From contig CAMDCZ010000030.1 of NCBI GenBank assembly GCA_945890735.1, positions 1-27,183 on the forward strand: DNA of 27,183 nucleotides, written 5' to 3'. The stretch is from Bordetella parapertussis (GTDB taxonomy: Bacteria; Pseudomonadota; Gammaproteobacteria; Burkholderiales; Burkholderiaceae_C). Within the stretch, counting starts at the first letter, position 1. Each line of letters begins with the position of its first letter. The notes below the pieces were generated by a model. It was not told where the DNA came from and ran no database searches. It saw only the letters and a program-made list of their open reading frames with translations. A program made the translations under genes and the position numbers. This document shows, piece by piece, positions 1 through 8,100 of this stretch.

Positions 1-186
1 GTCTCTTTCGAGACCACTCATTAAAAACGGAATTGAAGTGAACTTCACTTCTATCTTCATGAGCGTTTTAAGTCTTGCGACTCGGTTACTAGAACCTTGG
101 CAATCGCCTTAAAACGCCCACGCTTATCGGCTGTAATTTGTTAATGAACTTTGATCTTTCGATCTGCTCTGCTGCGATCAGCTGAG
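1..186 (-). other. 16S rRNA operon leader (transcribed leftward; 16S gene off the edge)
   Basis: On the minus strand the rrn promoter at 193-222 is followed by a BoxA-like antitermination element and then a stretch matching the conserved rRNA leader block after BoxA (ACAGCCGATAAGCGTGGGCG, minus strand, ending near 118). Small inverted repeats lie at 35-51 (GAAGTG/CACTTC) and 1-14 (GTCTC/GAGAC). They are of the kind found in leader RNA just before 16S. No mature 16S sequence is present. I infer that the 16S gene begins a short distance beyond the left edge. Confidence 0.75.
139..150 (-). promoter_or_regulatory. BoxA-like rRNA antitermination site
   Basis: The minus-strand sequence AGTTCATTAACA resembles the E. 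coli rrn BoxA (TGCTCTTTAACA). As in rrn leaders, it is followed by an AT-rich stretch and a GTGGGC element. It would recruit the NusB/NusE antitermination complex on the rRNA transcript. Confidence 0.6.
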
Positions 187-192
187 CCCGCT

Positions 193-222
193 AGTCTAAC
201 ACTGTTTTTTATAACCTGTCAA
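193..222 (-). promoter_or_regulatory. rRNA operon promoter (P2, proximal)
   Basis: Read on the minus strand there is a perfect -35 TTGACA (222-217), an 18-bp spacer and a -10 TAGACT (198-193). A spacer of 17 is obtained if the -10 is read as TTAGAC. The GC-rich discriminator GCGGGCTC follows. That discriminator is typical of stringently controlled stable-RNA promoters. Transcription would start near 186 and run off the left edge into the 16S gene. Confidence 0.75.
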
Positions 223-275
223 ACTTTAGGGTTTCCCCGGTATTTGCTTTGCTTCGCGAACGTCGCTTTTCAAAA

Positions 276-293
276 GCCGAGCCCGCTACTATA
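276..293 (-). promoter_or_regulatory. possible upstream rRNA promoter core (P1-like)
   Basis: The minus-strand 18-mer beginning TATAGT at 293 matches the P2 -10/discriminator block at 198-181 at 15 of 18 positions, including an identical AGCGGGCTC. No convincing -35 is present 16-18 bp upstream. It is either a weak or activator-dependent tandem promoter or a decayed copy. Confidence 0.35.
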
Positions 294-530
294 GCGCACT
301 TTTTGGGGGTCGTCGCTCTTTTCGGATGAATTTTTCACCAAACAGTGCCCCTTTTCCATTGGAAAGCCTGTCATTGCTGGGTTTTTGGCCCTGAAATAAT
401 TTTGAAATATGTTCCAAACAGGTCCGTTTGCGAGGCTCCCGCATGGGATTGAGGACACTTTGCGAGCATTTTGCGAGGCTGTCTCCACAGCAAGCCAGCA
501 TGGCAGGACAGCCTGACATGCTGTGGGTGT
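294..530. other. intergenic region between rRNA promoter and uup
   Basis: No credible gene is visible here. Open frames in this stretch lack family similarity and overlap promoter sequence. The motif TTTGCGAGG occurs near 427 and again near 471, with a related TTTGCGAG near 459; this may be chance or a small regulatory repeat. The stretch separates the leftward rRNA promoter from the rightward uup promoter. Confidence 0.5.
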
Positions 531-561
531 TTGTCGATGCACAACAGTCGCGCCTGATAAT
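531..561 (+). promoter_or_regulatory. candidate uup promoter giving a leaderless mRNA
   Basis: A -10-like GATAAT at 556-561, part of TGATAAT, ends 6 nt before the ATG at 568. Transcription would therefore start at or next to the start codon. A weak -35 (TTGTCG, 531-536) lies 19 bp upstream. No Shine-Dalgarno is visible before the ATG. Confidence 0.4.
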
Positions 562-567
562 GCTTTG

Positions 568-2454
568 ATGGCCCTGATCACATTACAAGCAGCACAACTC
601 GCTTTTGGCGACCTCCCTTTGCTAGACCGCACGTCGCTGGCGATTGAAACCTCGGAGCGCATTGGCTTGATTGGACGAAACGGCACCGGCAAATCGTCTT
701 TGCTCAAGATTCTGGCCGGCATGGAGCACCTCGATGATGGCGTGATTCAGTACCAGCAGGGCTTGAACCTGGCTTATGTGGCGCAAGAGCCGGTCTTGAA
801 TCCCGCTTTGAACGTGTTTGATGCGGTCAGCGATGGCTTGGCGCCTTTGAAAGCGGTGCTGGCGCAATATTACGCGGGTGACGGCGACTTGGATGCGTTG
901 CAAAACAAGATTGAATTGCAAGACGGCTGGAACTGGGAGCAGCGTGTCACCGAAACCCTGCAACGCCTGCACCTGGATGGTGATGTCTTGGTGGGCAGCT
1001 TGTCGGGCGGGACGCGTAAACGCGTGGCGCTGGGGCAAGCACTGGTCACCATGCCGGACATTTTGCTGCTGGACGAGCCGACCAACCACCTGGATTTGGA
1101 CAGCATTCAGTGGTTGGAAGATTTGCTGATTGATTTCAAGGGCAGCGCAGTGGTGATCACCCATGACCGGGCGTTTTTGGACCGGGTCTCGACCCGGATC
1201 GTGGAGCTTGACCGGGGGCAGCTTTATTCCTATCAAGGCAATTTTCAAAATTACCTGGTGACGAAGGAGGCGGATTTGGCTGCAGAGGCAGTGACCCAGG
1301 CCAAGGCCGACAAACTGCTTGCCCAAGAGGAGGTCTGGGTGCGCCGAGGCGTGGAAGCGCGTCGCACCCGATCGGTGGCGCGGATTGCACGCCTGGAGAA
1401 ACTGCGTGCCTCGCGGCAAGCGCGGCGCAACACCATGGGCCAGGTCCGGGCGAGTGTGGACGCGGGGCTGCCCAGCGGGAAGATCGTGGCCGAATTGACC
1501 GATGTGTCGATCGCCTTTGGGGACAAGCAGGTGGTGAAAAACTTCAGCGCCACTTTGTTGCGCGGCGACAAAGTGGGTTTGGTCGGGCCCAATGGTGCCG
1601 GCAAAACCACCTTGCTTAAGCTGATCTTGGGTGAATTGCAAGCCAGCAGCGGGAAAGTGCGGCAAGGTGCGAATTTGCAAGTGGCTTACTTTGACCAGAT
1701 GCGCAATGCCCTCGATTTGGACGCCACGCTGGAAGATTTCATCAGCCCGGGCAGCGAATGGATCGAGATTGGCAGCCAACGGCAACATGTGAAAAGTTAC
1801 TTGGGTGATTTTTTGTTCTCCCCCGCCAGGGCCAATTCACCGGTCCGCACCCTCTCGGGCGGGGAACGCAACCGTTTGCTGTTGGCCCGCTTGTTTGCCC
1901 GCCCGGCCAATGTGCTGGTGCTCGACGAGCCCACCAACGATCTCGATATCGACACCCTGGAGTTGCTGGAAGACTTGTTGCAAAACTACCCTGGCACCGT
2001 GTTTTTGGTCAGCCATGACCGCGCGTTTTTGGACAATGTGGTGACCAGCACCATCGCCTACGAGGGTGACGCCATGTGGCGCGAGTACGAAGGCGGCGTG
2101 CAAGACTGGTTGCTGCAATCGAACCGTGCCAAGGTCTGGTCGCAGCAAGTGGCCAACACGCTCAAACCCGCTGGTACCCCTGGACCCTCATCCGCACCTT
2201 TGGCGGCCGCCACCAACCTGAAAACACCGGTCAAAAAACTCAGCTTCAAGGAGCAGCGCGAGTTCGACAGCTTGCCTGGGCTGATCGAAACGCTGGAAAA
2301 GGAACAAGCCGCTTTGAACGTGGCCTTGGCCGACGGCAGCCTCTATGTCACTGACGCCAAAGCTGCCGCAGACAAGGCCCAGCGGGTGTTGGCGATCGAT
2401 GATGAACTGCTGGCTGCCATGCAACGCTGGGAGGTGTTGGGCCAGCGCGTATGA
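568..2454 (+). CDS. uup: ABC-F family ATPase Uup
   Basis: This is a soluble 628-aa ABC-F protein with two ATPase domains and no membrane segments. Walker A motifs are at 36-43 (GRNGTGKS) and 340-347 (GPNGAGKT). Signature motifs are at 145 (LSGGT) and 429 (LSGGE). Walker B/DEPTN motifs begin at about 164 and 446. The linker after domain 1 is Arg-rich, and a charged helical C-terminal region (about 545-628) matches the coiled-coil domain that distinguishes Uup from EttA and YheS. Uup proteins bind branched or structured DNA and the ribosome and affect transposon excision and ribosome function; that is family knowledge, not seen here. An upstream in-frame ATG at 523 is less likely because a -10 hexamer falls between it and 568, and Uup homologues start with MALITL-like sequence. 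The stop overlaps the following kinase start. Confidence 0.93.
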   Translation: MALITLQAAQLAFGDLPLLDRTSLAIETSERIGLIGRNGTGKSSLLKILAGMEHLDDGVIQYQQGLNLAYVAQEPVLNPALNVFDAVSDGLAPLKAVLAQYYAGDGDLDALQNKIELQDGWNWEQRVTETLQRLHLDGDVLVGSLSGGTRKRVALGQALVTMPDILLLDEPTNHLDLDSIQWLEDLLIDFKGSAVVITHDRAFLDRVSTRIVELDRGQLYSYQGNFQNYLVTKEADLAAEAVTQAKADKLLAQEEVWVRRGVEARRTRSVARIARLEKLRASRQARRNTMGQVRASVDAGLPSGKIVAELTDVSIAFGDKQVVKNFSATLLRGDKVGLVGPNGAGKTTLLKLILGELQASSGKVRQGANLQVAYFDQMRNALDLDATLEDFISPGSEWIEIGSQRQHVKSYLGDFLFSPARANSPVRTLSGGERNRLLLARLFARPANVLVLDEPTNDLDIDTLELLEDLLQNYPGTVFLVSHDRAFLDNVVTSTIAYEGDAMWREYEGGVQDWLLQSNRAKVWSQQVANTLKPAGTPGPSSAPLAAATNLKTPVKKLSFKEQREFDSLPGLIETLEKEQAALNVALADGSLYVTDAKAAADKAQRVLAIDDELLAAMQRWEVLGQRV

Positions 2455-4358
2455 GCATTCAAGCTTTCACCCAGTCAAGCCCAGCCATGGATGGCTTGGG
2501 ATGCCAATGGCTTGTCCCACGCTGGTTCGTCTGGGCGATGGTGTGGTTTGGCTTGCTGTGCGTATGGACCGCAGCGGCTCAGCCCACGTCACAGACCGCT
2601 GACACCGCGTTCGCACCTGCCGAGCCCGCGCCGACCCAAACCTTGCGCCACGCAACGCTGCTTGGCTTGGGCGGTTCCCGACATGTCAACTTGCCGCACA
2701 AACTCGATGCCAGCGACTTTGACCCCCAAGGCGGCCTGGTGCACTACACCTTGCGGTTGGATTTGCCCGCGGTTCCTCAGGCGAAATTGGGCATCTATGT
2801 CAGCAAACTGAGCAAGTCAGGCAGGCTCTTGCTCAATGGCATGGAAGTCAACGCTTGCGCTTTGGGGGCGCTGCAAGACATCCGCTGCCTGAACCAACCG
2901 CATCTGTTTGTCCCGCCCCTGGCTTACTGGCGAGCGGGCACCAATCACATTGAATTCCAAATCCATGCCAACCGCCTGCAGCCCAATGGCTTGTCAGCCG
3001 TGTTGGTGGGCGATGCCCTCACCCTGGACACAGCGGTTTTTCAGCCAGCCCTTTTTTGGCGTGTCGATATGCTCAACATGCTGGTTTGGGTGTCGTTGAT
3101 CTTGGGGCTGTTTTCTTTCGCCATCGCTTGGCTGATCCAGGGTCAGCGTTTGTTTCTGTGGGTTGGCTTGAATGGCATCGTGGGCGCATTGGCCAAAGCC
3201 ACTTTGCTGCAAGTCCACCCTTGGATCAGCGTGGACTTCTTCGTGTGGACGGCGTATGCCTCGCGCTTGGTGGGCATTCCGTTCATGCTCTTGGCGATTT
3301 TGGGTTTCTTTGACCAGCAAGCGTGGATGCGCAGACTGCAATGGCCTTTGTTGGGCTACACGGCATTGGCTGCTGCCGCCTTGTGGTTCACGCATGTGCA
3401 CGCCACCGTGGTGAGCCTGGTCTACCTGCCTTTGATTTTGCTCTCGGTTGGCTTGCTGTTGGCGATGTCACGCTGGACTTGGCAAGCCCCCAAGGTCAGG
3501 CATGTGGTGATCACCGGGGTGGTGCTCGCCTTGGTGGTGATTGGTATCGCGGATTGGCTTCGTTTCAATGGTGTCGCTGGATTCGATGTGCTGTTGTTGA
3601 TGCCTTATGCCCACAGCGCATTGAGTTTGGTTTTTTATGCGGTGTTGTTGAGCATGGTGGGCGAATCAATCAAGGCTTCGCAAAGCCAAGAGCAGGTCCT
3701 CAACGAGAAAGTCGCCGAGCGCACCCAGGCTCTGGAGGCTGTGCACCGGCAATTGACCGCCATTCAAGTTGCGCAGTCAGCGCAGGCAGAGCGCGAACGT
3801 TTGCTGCAAGACATACACGATGGTTTTGGCTCGCAACTGAGCAGCGCCCGGCTGATGGTGGCGCAAGGCGAGTTGGACAAGGCTGGCATCAACCGATTGC
3901 TCAGCGAGTGCATGTCCGACCTGCATTTGGTCGCCGACACTTTGGGCAGCAGCCACAAAACCCTGGCGTTGGCATTGGCGGATCTGCGCCATCGGACACA
4001 GCGGCGCACCGCCGAGCTGGCGTTGACGTGGCATTGGCAGCTTGAACTCGAGGGCATGCCTGCCCTGTCTGAACGAAGCATGTTGCAGTTGTTACGGGTG
4101 GGGCAAGAAGCCATCAACAATGTGCTCAAGCATGCACAGGCCAGGCAGGTATGGGTGGAGGCCAGTTTTGACCGGGTGCAAATGTGCTTGCGCTTGCGCA
4201 TTCAGGATGATGGCGTGGGCATGGCTGGGGGGGTCACAGCGGGTCGGGGGCTACACAACATGCGACAGCGGGCGCGTGAATTGGGCGCAGAACTGACATT
4301 TCTGGCTTTGGAACCCGGCACCCTGGTGATGCTGGTCTGGAAAGTGTCGGAGGGTTAA
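2451..4358 (+). CDS. seven-helix membrane sensor histidine kinase (NarL/LuxR-type HPK7, 7TMR-DISM-like)
   Basis: This is a 635-aa inner-membrane kinase. A signal sequence or anchor spans about 21-43. A periplasmic, mostly beta-type domain of about 155 residues (45-200) contains one Cys pair (C136/C146) that could form a disulfide. Seven hydrophobic helices lie between about 207 and 403, the layout of 7TMR-DISM sensors. A coiled coil (410-450) leads to a HisKA_3-type dimerisation motif with likely phospho-acceptor His456 (DIHDGFG). The HATPase domain has an N-box at 552-557 (QEAINN) and a G-box at 586-590 (DDGVG). Its start overlaps the uup stop (ATGA), suggesting translational coupling; Met13 is an alternative start. 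Its stop overlaps the convergent response regulator stop by 3 bp. I infer that it phosphorylates that NarL-type regulator. The ligand is unknown. Confidence 0.88.
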   Translation: MSIQAFTQSSPAMDGLGCQWLVPRWFVWAMVWFGLLCVWTAAAQPTSQTADTAFAPAEPAPTQTLRHATLLGLGGSRHVNLPHKLDASDFDPQGGLVHYTLRLDLPAVPQAKLGIYVSKLSKSGRLLLNGMEVNACALGALQDIRCLNQPHLFVPPLAYWRAGTNHIEFQIHANRLQPNGLSAVLVGDALTLDTAVFQPALFWRVDMLNMLVWVSLILGLFSFAIAWLIQGQRLFLWVGLNGIVGALAKATLLQVHPWISVDFFVWTAYASRLVGIPFMLLAILGFFDQQAWMRRLQWPLLGYTALAAAALWFTHVHATVVSLVYLPLILLSVGLLLAMSRWTWQAPKVRHVVITGVVLALVVIGIADWLRFNGVAGFDVLLLMPYAHSALSLVFYAVLLSMVGESIKASQSQEQVLNEKVAERTQALEAVHRQLTAIQVAQSAQAERERLLQDIHDGFGSQLSSARLMVAQGELDKAGINRLLSECMSDLHLVADTLGSSHKTLALALADLRHRTQRRTAELALTWHWQLELEGMPALSERSMLQLLRVGQEAINNVLKHAQARQVWVEASFDRVQMCLRLRIQDDGVGMAGGVTAGRGLHNMRQRARELGAELTFLALEPGTLVMLVWKVSEG

Positions 4359-5104
4359 AGCAAGCCAGCGGCGCGAGCCTTGGAGACCGCCTGCCCTTGG
4401 GAGTGGGCGTCTAGCTTGCGGTAGAGGCTGCGGATATTGGACTGCACCGTGGTCAGCGCCACGCCCATTTTGCGGCCCACCTCTTCATACGACAGGCCTT
4501 GGGCAATGAACTGCAAGGTTTCAAGTTCTCTGGGGGACAGCTTGAAGTTCAGGTCGCCCAAGTCGGCGGCCGTGGGTGAACCGGCCAGCTTGAACAAGGC
4601 ATGGGCCAAAGAGGGTGTGATCGGGTAGTGCCCCATGAGGACCTGCGAAATGGCTTGCGCGATCACGTATTCGGAGTCGTCCTTGAGGATATAGCCACGC
4701 GCACCGGCGCGGATGGCGGACAAGACACTGCGCTCGGAGCTGATGGCGGAGATCACCATGATCGGCAGCTCGGGGAAGGCACGGCGCAGGCGTTTGATCA
4801 CTTCAATGCCAGAGATATCGGGCAAACCCAAATCGATGAGAGCCAAATCGAGGCCGAATTTGGGGGTTTCCAGCAACTTGAACACATCGTCGCCTGTGGC
4901 GCACAGGTGGAGTGCGCCAACCACACCCCATTTTTGCAGTGCGTTTTGGATTTGTCGGCTGTAGCTGGGGTTGTCCTCCACGATCAGGATGCGCCGGGGA
5001 TACATCGGGGGTAAGGCCGGAACCTGATGGAAGCTCATGTTGGTTTTGGCTTTGTCACTCGTGACATGTTGATCAGACTGATGGATTGTCTCCTTAATGT
5101 TCAT
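4355..5104 (-). CDS. NarL/FixJ-family response regulator, distal gene of the surface-protein block
   Basis: This 249-aa protein has a variable N-terminal extension of about 35 residues, a receiver domain (about 37-155) and a LuxR-type helix-turn-helix (about 188-240, LSPRELETL then TTVQSNIRSLYRKL). Receiver residues are intact: E43/D44 acidic pair, D91 phospho-acceptor, S119 and K141. Such regulators dimerise on phosphorylation and bind promoter dyads. It lies 49 bp after the PATR-protein stop on the same strand and converges with the histidine kinase (3-bp stop overlap), so it is probably the kinase's partner and may be co-transcribed with the surface operon. The start at 5104 has an AGGGTG-like ribosome site at proper spacing. 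Met23 and Met34 are possible internal starts that would remove the extension. Confidence 0.88.
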   Translation of the reverse strand: MNIKETIHQSDQHVTSDKAKTNMSFHQVPALPPMYPRRILIVEDNPSYSRQIQNALQKWGVVGALHLCATGDDVFKLLETPKFGLDLALIDLGLPDISGIEVIKRLRRAFPELPIMVISAISSERSVLSAIRAGARGYILKDDSEYVIAQAISQVLMGHYPITPSLAHALFKLAGSPTAADLGDLNFKLSPRELETLQFIAQGLSYEEVGRKMGVALTTVQSNIRSLYRKLDAHSQGQAVSKARAAGLL

Positions 5105-5126
5105 GGCGTCACCCTATATTTATGCG

Positions 5127-5158
5127 ATTGATTGAAAACCTGAATAACCCAAATCAAT
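5127..5158. repeat. inverted repeat between PATR gene and response regulator
   Basis: Perfect 7-bp arms ATTGATT (5127-5133) and AATCAAT (5152-5158) surround an 18-nt loop. The right arm overlaps the stop codon of the PATR gene. There is no T-tract, so this is not a classical terminator. It could be an operator for an internal regulator promoter or chance in an AT-rich spacer. Confidence 0.3.
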
Positions 5159-8100
5159 TCACTGTCACGCGAAACAGCACACTTCCGCTGGCCTGTGGCT
5201 GCAATGGGCCGCTGAATTTCCAGGTCAGGTTGCCCGTGCCCGAGCCAGTGACCGCGGGGCTGCAGGCGCGTGCCGCTTGTGGCGCTGGGTTGGCTGGTGT
5301 GTTCATGGTGCAGGTCATGTTGGCGGGCACGGTGCCCGAGGACGCTTGGGTCCAGGTGGTCCAAGCCGGCGAACCGTCTTGGATCGCCAGGTCGGTGACT
5401 GCTGCGCTGCTGGTGTTGGTGAAGGTGATTTGGTACTCCAGCACGTCGCCTGACTGGGCTGCGTTTTCGGTTTGCCACACCGCGTTCGCGCCACCCGTGG
5501 TGATGTTGCGAACCTGCTTTTTCAATGTCACCACGTTGCCCGACACCGTGGTGATGTCGGTCACGGTGTAGCTGGCACTCAAGCTGGGCGAGGCGTTGCT
5601 GAAGTTCAGCTGCGCTTTGACCTGCATGCTGTAACTGTTGCCGTTTTGCGCGTTGGCAGGCACGAATTCGCGCACCACGAAACACACCGACTGCCCCTGG
5701 GTCACGCTCATGGTGTTGTTGGGCGGACTCCAGTTGGCCGCGTTGGACACATAACTGCCGCTGCAATTCGCGTCCTGGTAGATCGCTTCGCTCCAGCCAG
5801 TGAGTGCGGCAGGAACAGACACGCCGTTTTGGGTGGTCAGGATGAGTGTGCCGCTGGTGCCTGCGGTGAAGCGGTGGCTGTGGGTCGCGATTCCCCCCGG
5901 GGCGGCGGTCAAGTCGTTGGCGACGATCAATTGGCTCTCCGGCACCATGCCAAAGTTCAGCACAACCGCCCCGCTGCTGCTGGCCGTGAAGCTGACCTGG
6001 TGGCTGCTGCGGGTGTAGGTGTAGGCCGTGCCAGCCACGGTGGTGGCACTGCCACTGGGCAAGGCCGTGGTGGCTGCGCTGGCACCGGTGGCCACGTGCT
6101 TGCTGGGCAAGGTGATGGCGACGCACACGGTTTGGCCAGATTGGGCAGCAGCCAGATTCAAGGCATACGCACCCGCGTTGTCGGTGACCGTGCTGCCAAA
6201 GACCGTGCTGGCACAGTTGGTCAAGCTGACCACCACGCCAGCTTGACCGCTCTCACCGCCATTGGGCAAACCGTCGTTGGGCGTGCCACTGTTGACGCCC
6301 GCGCTGGGTGCGCCGCCGTCGTTGAACACCACACCACTGAGGTTGTTGCGGGTGTTGGCAAACGCACAGGTGATGTCAGACCCGGCCTTCATGGCGCTGG
6401 CGAGCACCACCACCTTCGAACCGGCCAGGGTGCCGATGTTGTTGCTGCCGTTGCCGTTGTTGGCGCCGTTGGCGTCGATACAGCTCACGCTGGTGGGTGT
6501 GCTGGACCAGCCGCTGGGGGATGTTTGCACCACCTCCAAGGCGGTGTTGATCCCGCCATTGAGGTGGCTGCTGGTCACGGTCACGCCGGGGGTGACCGTG
6601 GTCAAGCTCAGTTGCTTGGACGCCAAGCCACTCAAGCTGAATTGGAACGTGCCCACGCCACCGGTCGTTGTTTGGGCAATGCGCACACGAGGCAGCGACA
6701 CCAAATTCACCTGCTTGTTGGTGTCGTCATATTCGATGACGCCCAGATACCCTTGGGCCGCCAGGTTGCTGCTGCTGAAGGTGCCAGTGCGGGTGCCGGT
6801 GTAAGTGATCAACGTGTATTTGCCCGTGGTGCTGAAGTTGGCGAGTGTGTTGATGGCCAGAGCGCCGTCCAGGGTGAGGTCACCGGTGACCACGAGCAAG
6901 TCGTTGACCGCACCGCCCGTGGTGCCCGGGGCATTGAGGTCCATGGTCAGCGTGGCCCCGCTGTTGAAGGTGACCGAACCGGTGTTGAACGTGCCCTCAC
7001 CGGTTGTGCCAGGGGACACGTTGCCGTTGACCGTGAGCGCGCCCGGCGCGGTGCCTGTGCCGCCCAAGGTCGCGCCAGCGTCGACGGTGACCGCGCCATT
7101 GCTGTCGATGCTGCCGTTGATCCACAAGGTGCCGGCGCTCACGCTGGTGTTGCCGCCATAGGTGCTCGCGCCTGACAGGGTCAAGCTGCCGGACCCGAGC
7201 TTGGTCAAGGTGCCCGCGCTGCTGCTCAAACCGGTGGCCAGCGTCACATTTTGGCCGTTGGTGTCGAGCTTGAATTGTTGGTTGGACAGGGTGCTGAAAC
7301 GGGCCGAGTAATCGGTGGTGTTGCTGGCCGTGAACTGCAAAGTCGCGCCCTCAAACCGGATGGTGCCACTGGGGCCCAATGCGCTGCCCGAGCCCAGGCT
7401 CAAGCTGCCCGCACTCAAGAGCGTGCCGCCGGTGTAGGTGTTGTTGCCGGTCAAGGTGAGCTTGCCCGACCCTGCTTTGTGAAGCAAACCCAAACCACTG
7501 ACCACCGGTGCAAAGCTGAGGTCGTTGCTGCGGTTGAACATCAAGGTTGCGTTGGCCGCTGCAATCGCCACACCCGAGGTGTTGGCGATGTCACCCGCGG
7601 TGCCGCTGTTGCCGATTTGCAAGGTGCCGCTGCTGATGTTGGTGGCCCCAGTGTAGGTATTGGCGGCAGCCAAGATGGTCGAGCCGCCTGACAAGGTCAG
7701 GCCAAAGCCACCGGTGAGCGGCGCGGAGATGATCGCGCTGCCGCCGCTGGGTGTGCTGATGACGCTGTTCTTCGCCAAAGCCAAACTGCCACTGCCCGGG
7801 GCTGCCAGGGTGTAGCCGGTGGTGTTGAAATTCAAGCCGCCGATACTGGCGGCGTAGCCGTCGGCGATGCTGACCGTGCCTGCCGTGCCTTGGAAAACTG
7901 CCGTCGCACTGCCACCGACCCAGGTGGTGTTGCTCGCGCCATCGCTGCCGGTCCAGTGGTTCAGGGCAGCGTTCCAGGTGCCGCTGCCACCATCGACAAC
8001 GCCGTTGCCGCCAGTGGTGTCCCAAAAGGTGGCCTCAAAACCCGACATGGCTTTCAGGGCAACCCACATGCCTGTGACATCATCGGCGGCATTGACAGAA

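Noticed and set aside
1..300. Left edge considered as a tRNA gene
   Set aside because: No cloverleaf or TTCGA-type T-arm in proper context; promoter, BoxA and leader features fit an rRNA operon read leftward.
523..567. Upstream ATG extension of uup
   Set aside because: Adds 15 residues absent from Uup proteins and would span the -10-like GATAAT at 556-561.
5154..5900. Autotransporter barrel at the end of the PATR protein
   Set aside because: The terminal sequence reads as SdrD-B and DUF11 beta-sandwich domains with cysteines, not as amphipathic transmembrane strands with a terminal aromatic.
5472..7175. Plus-strand open frame (567 codons) opposite the PATR gene
   Set aside because: It falls in the 70%+ G+C part of the PATR gene, has low-complexity Gly/Ala/Val/Arg content, no start context and no recognisable domain.
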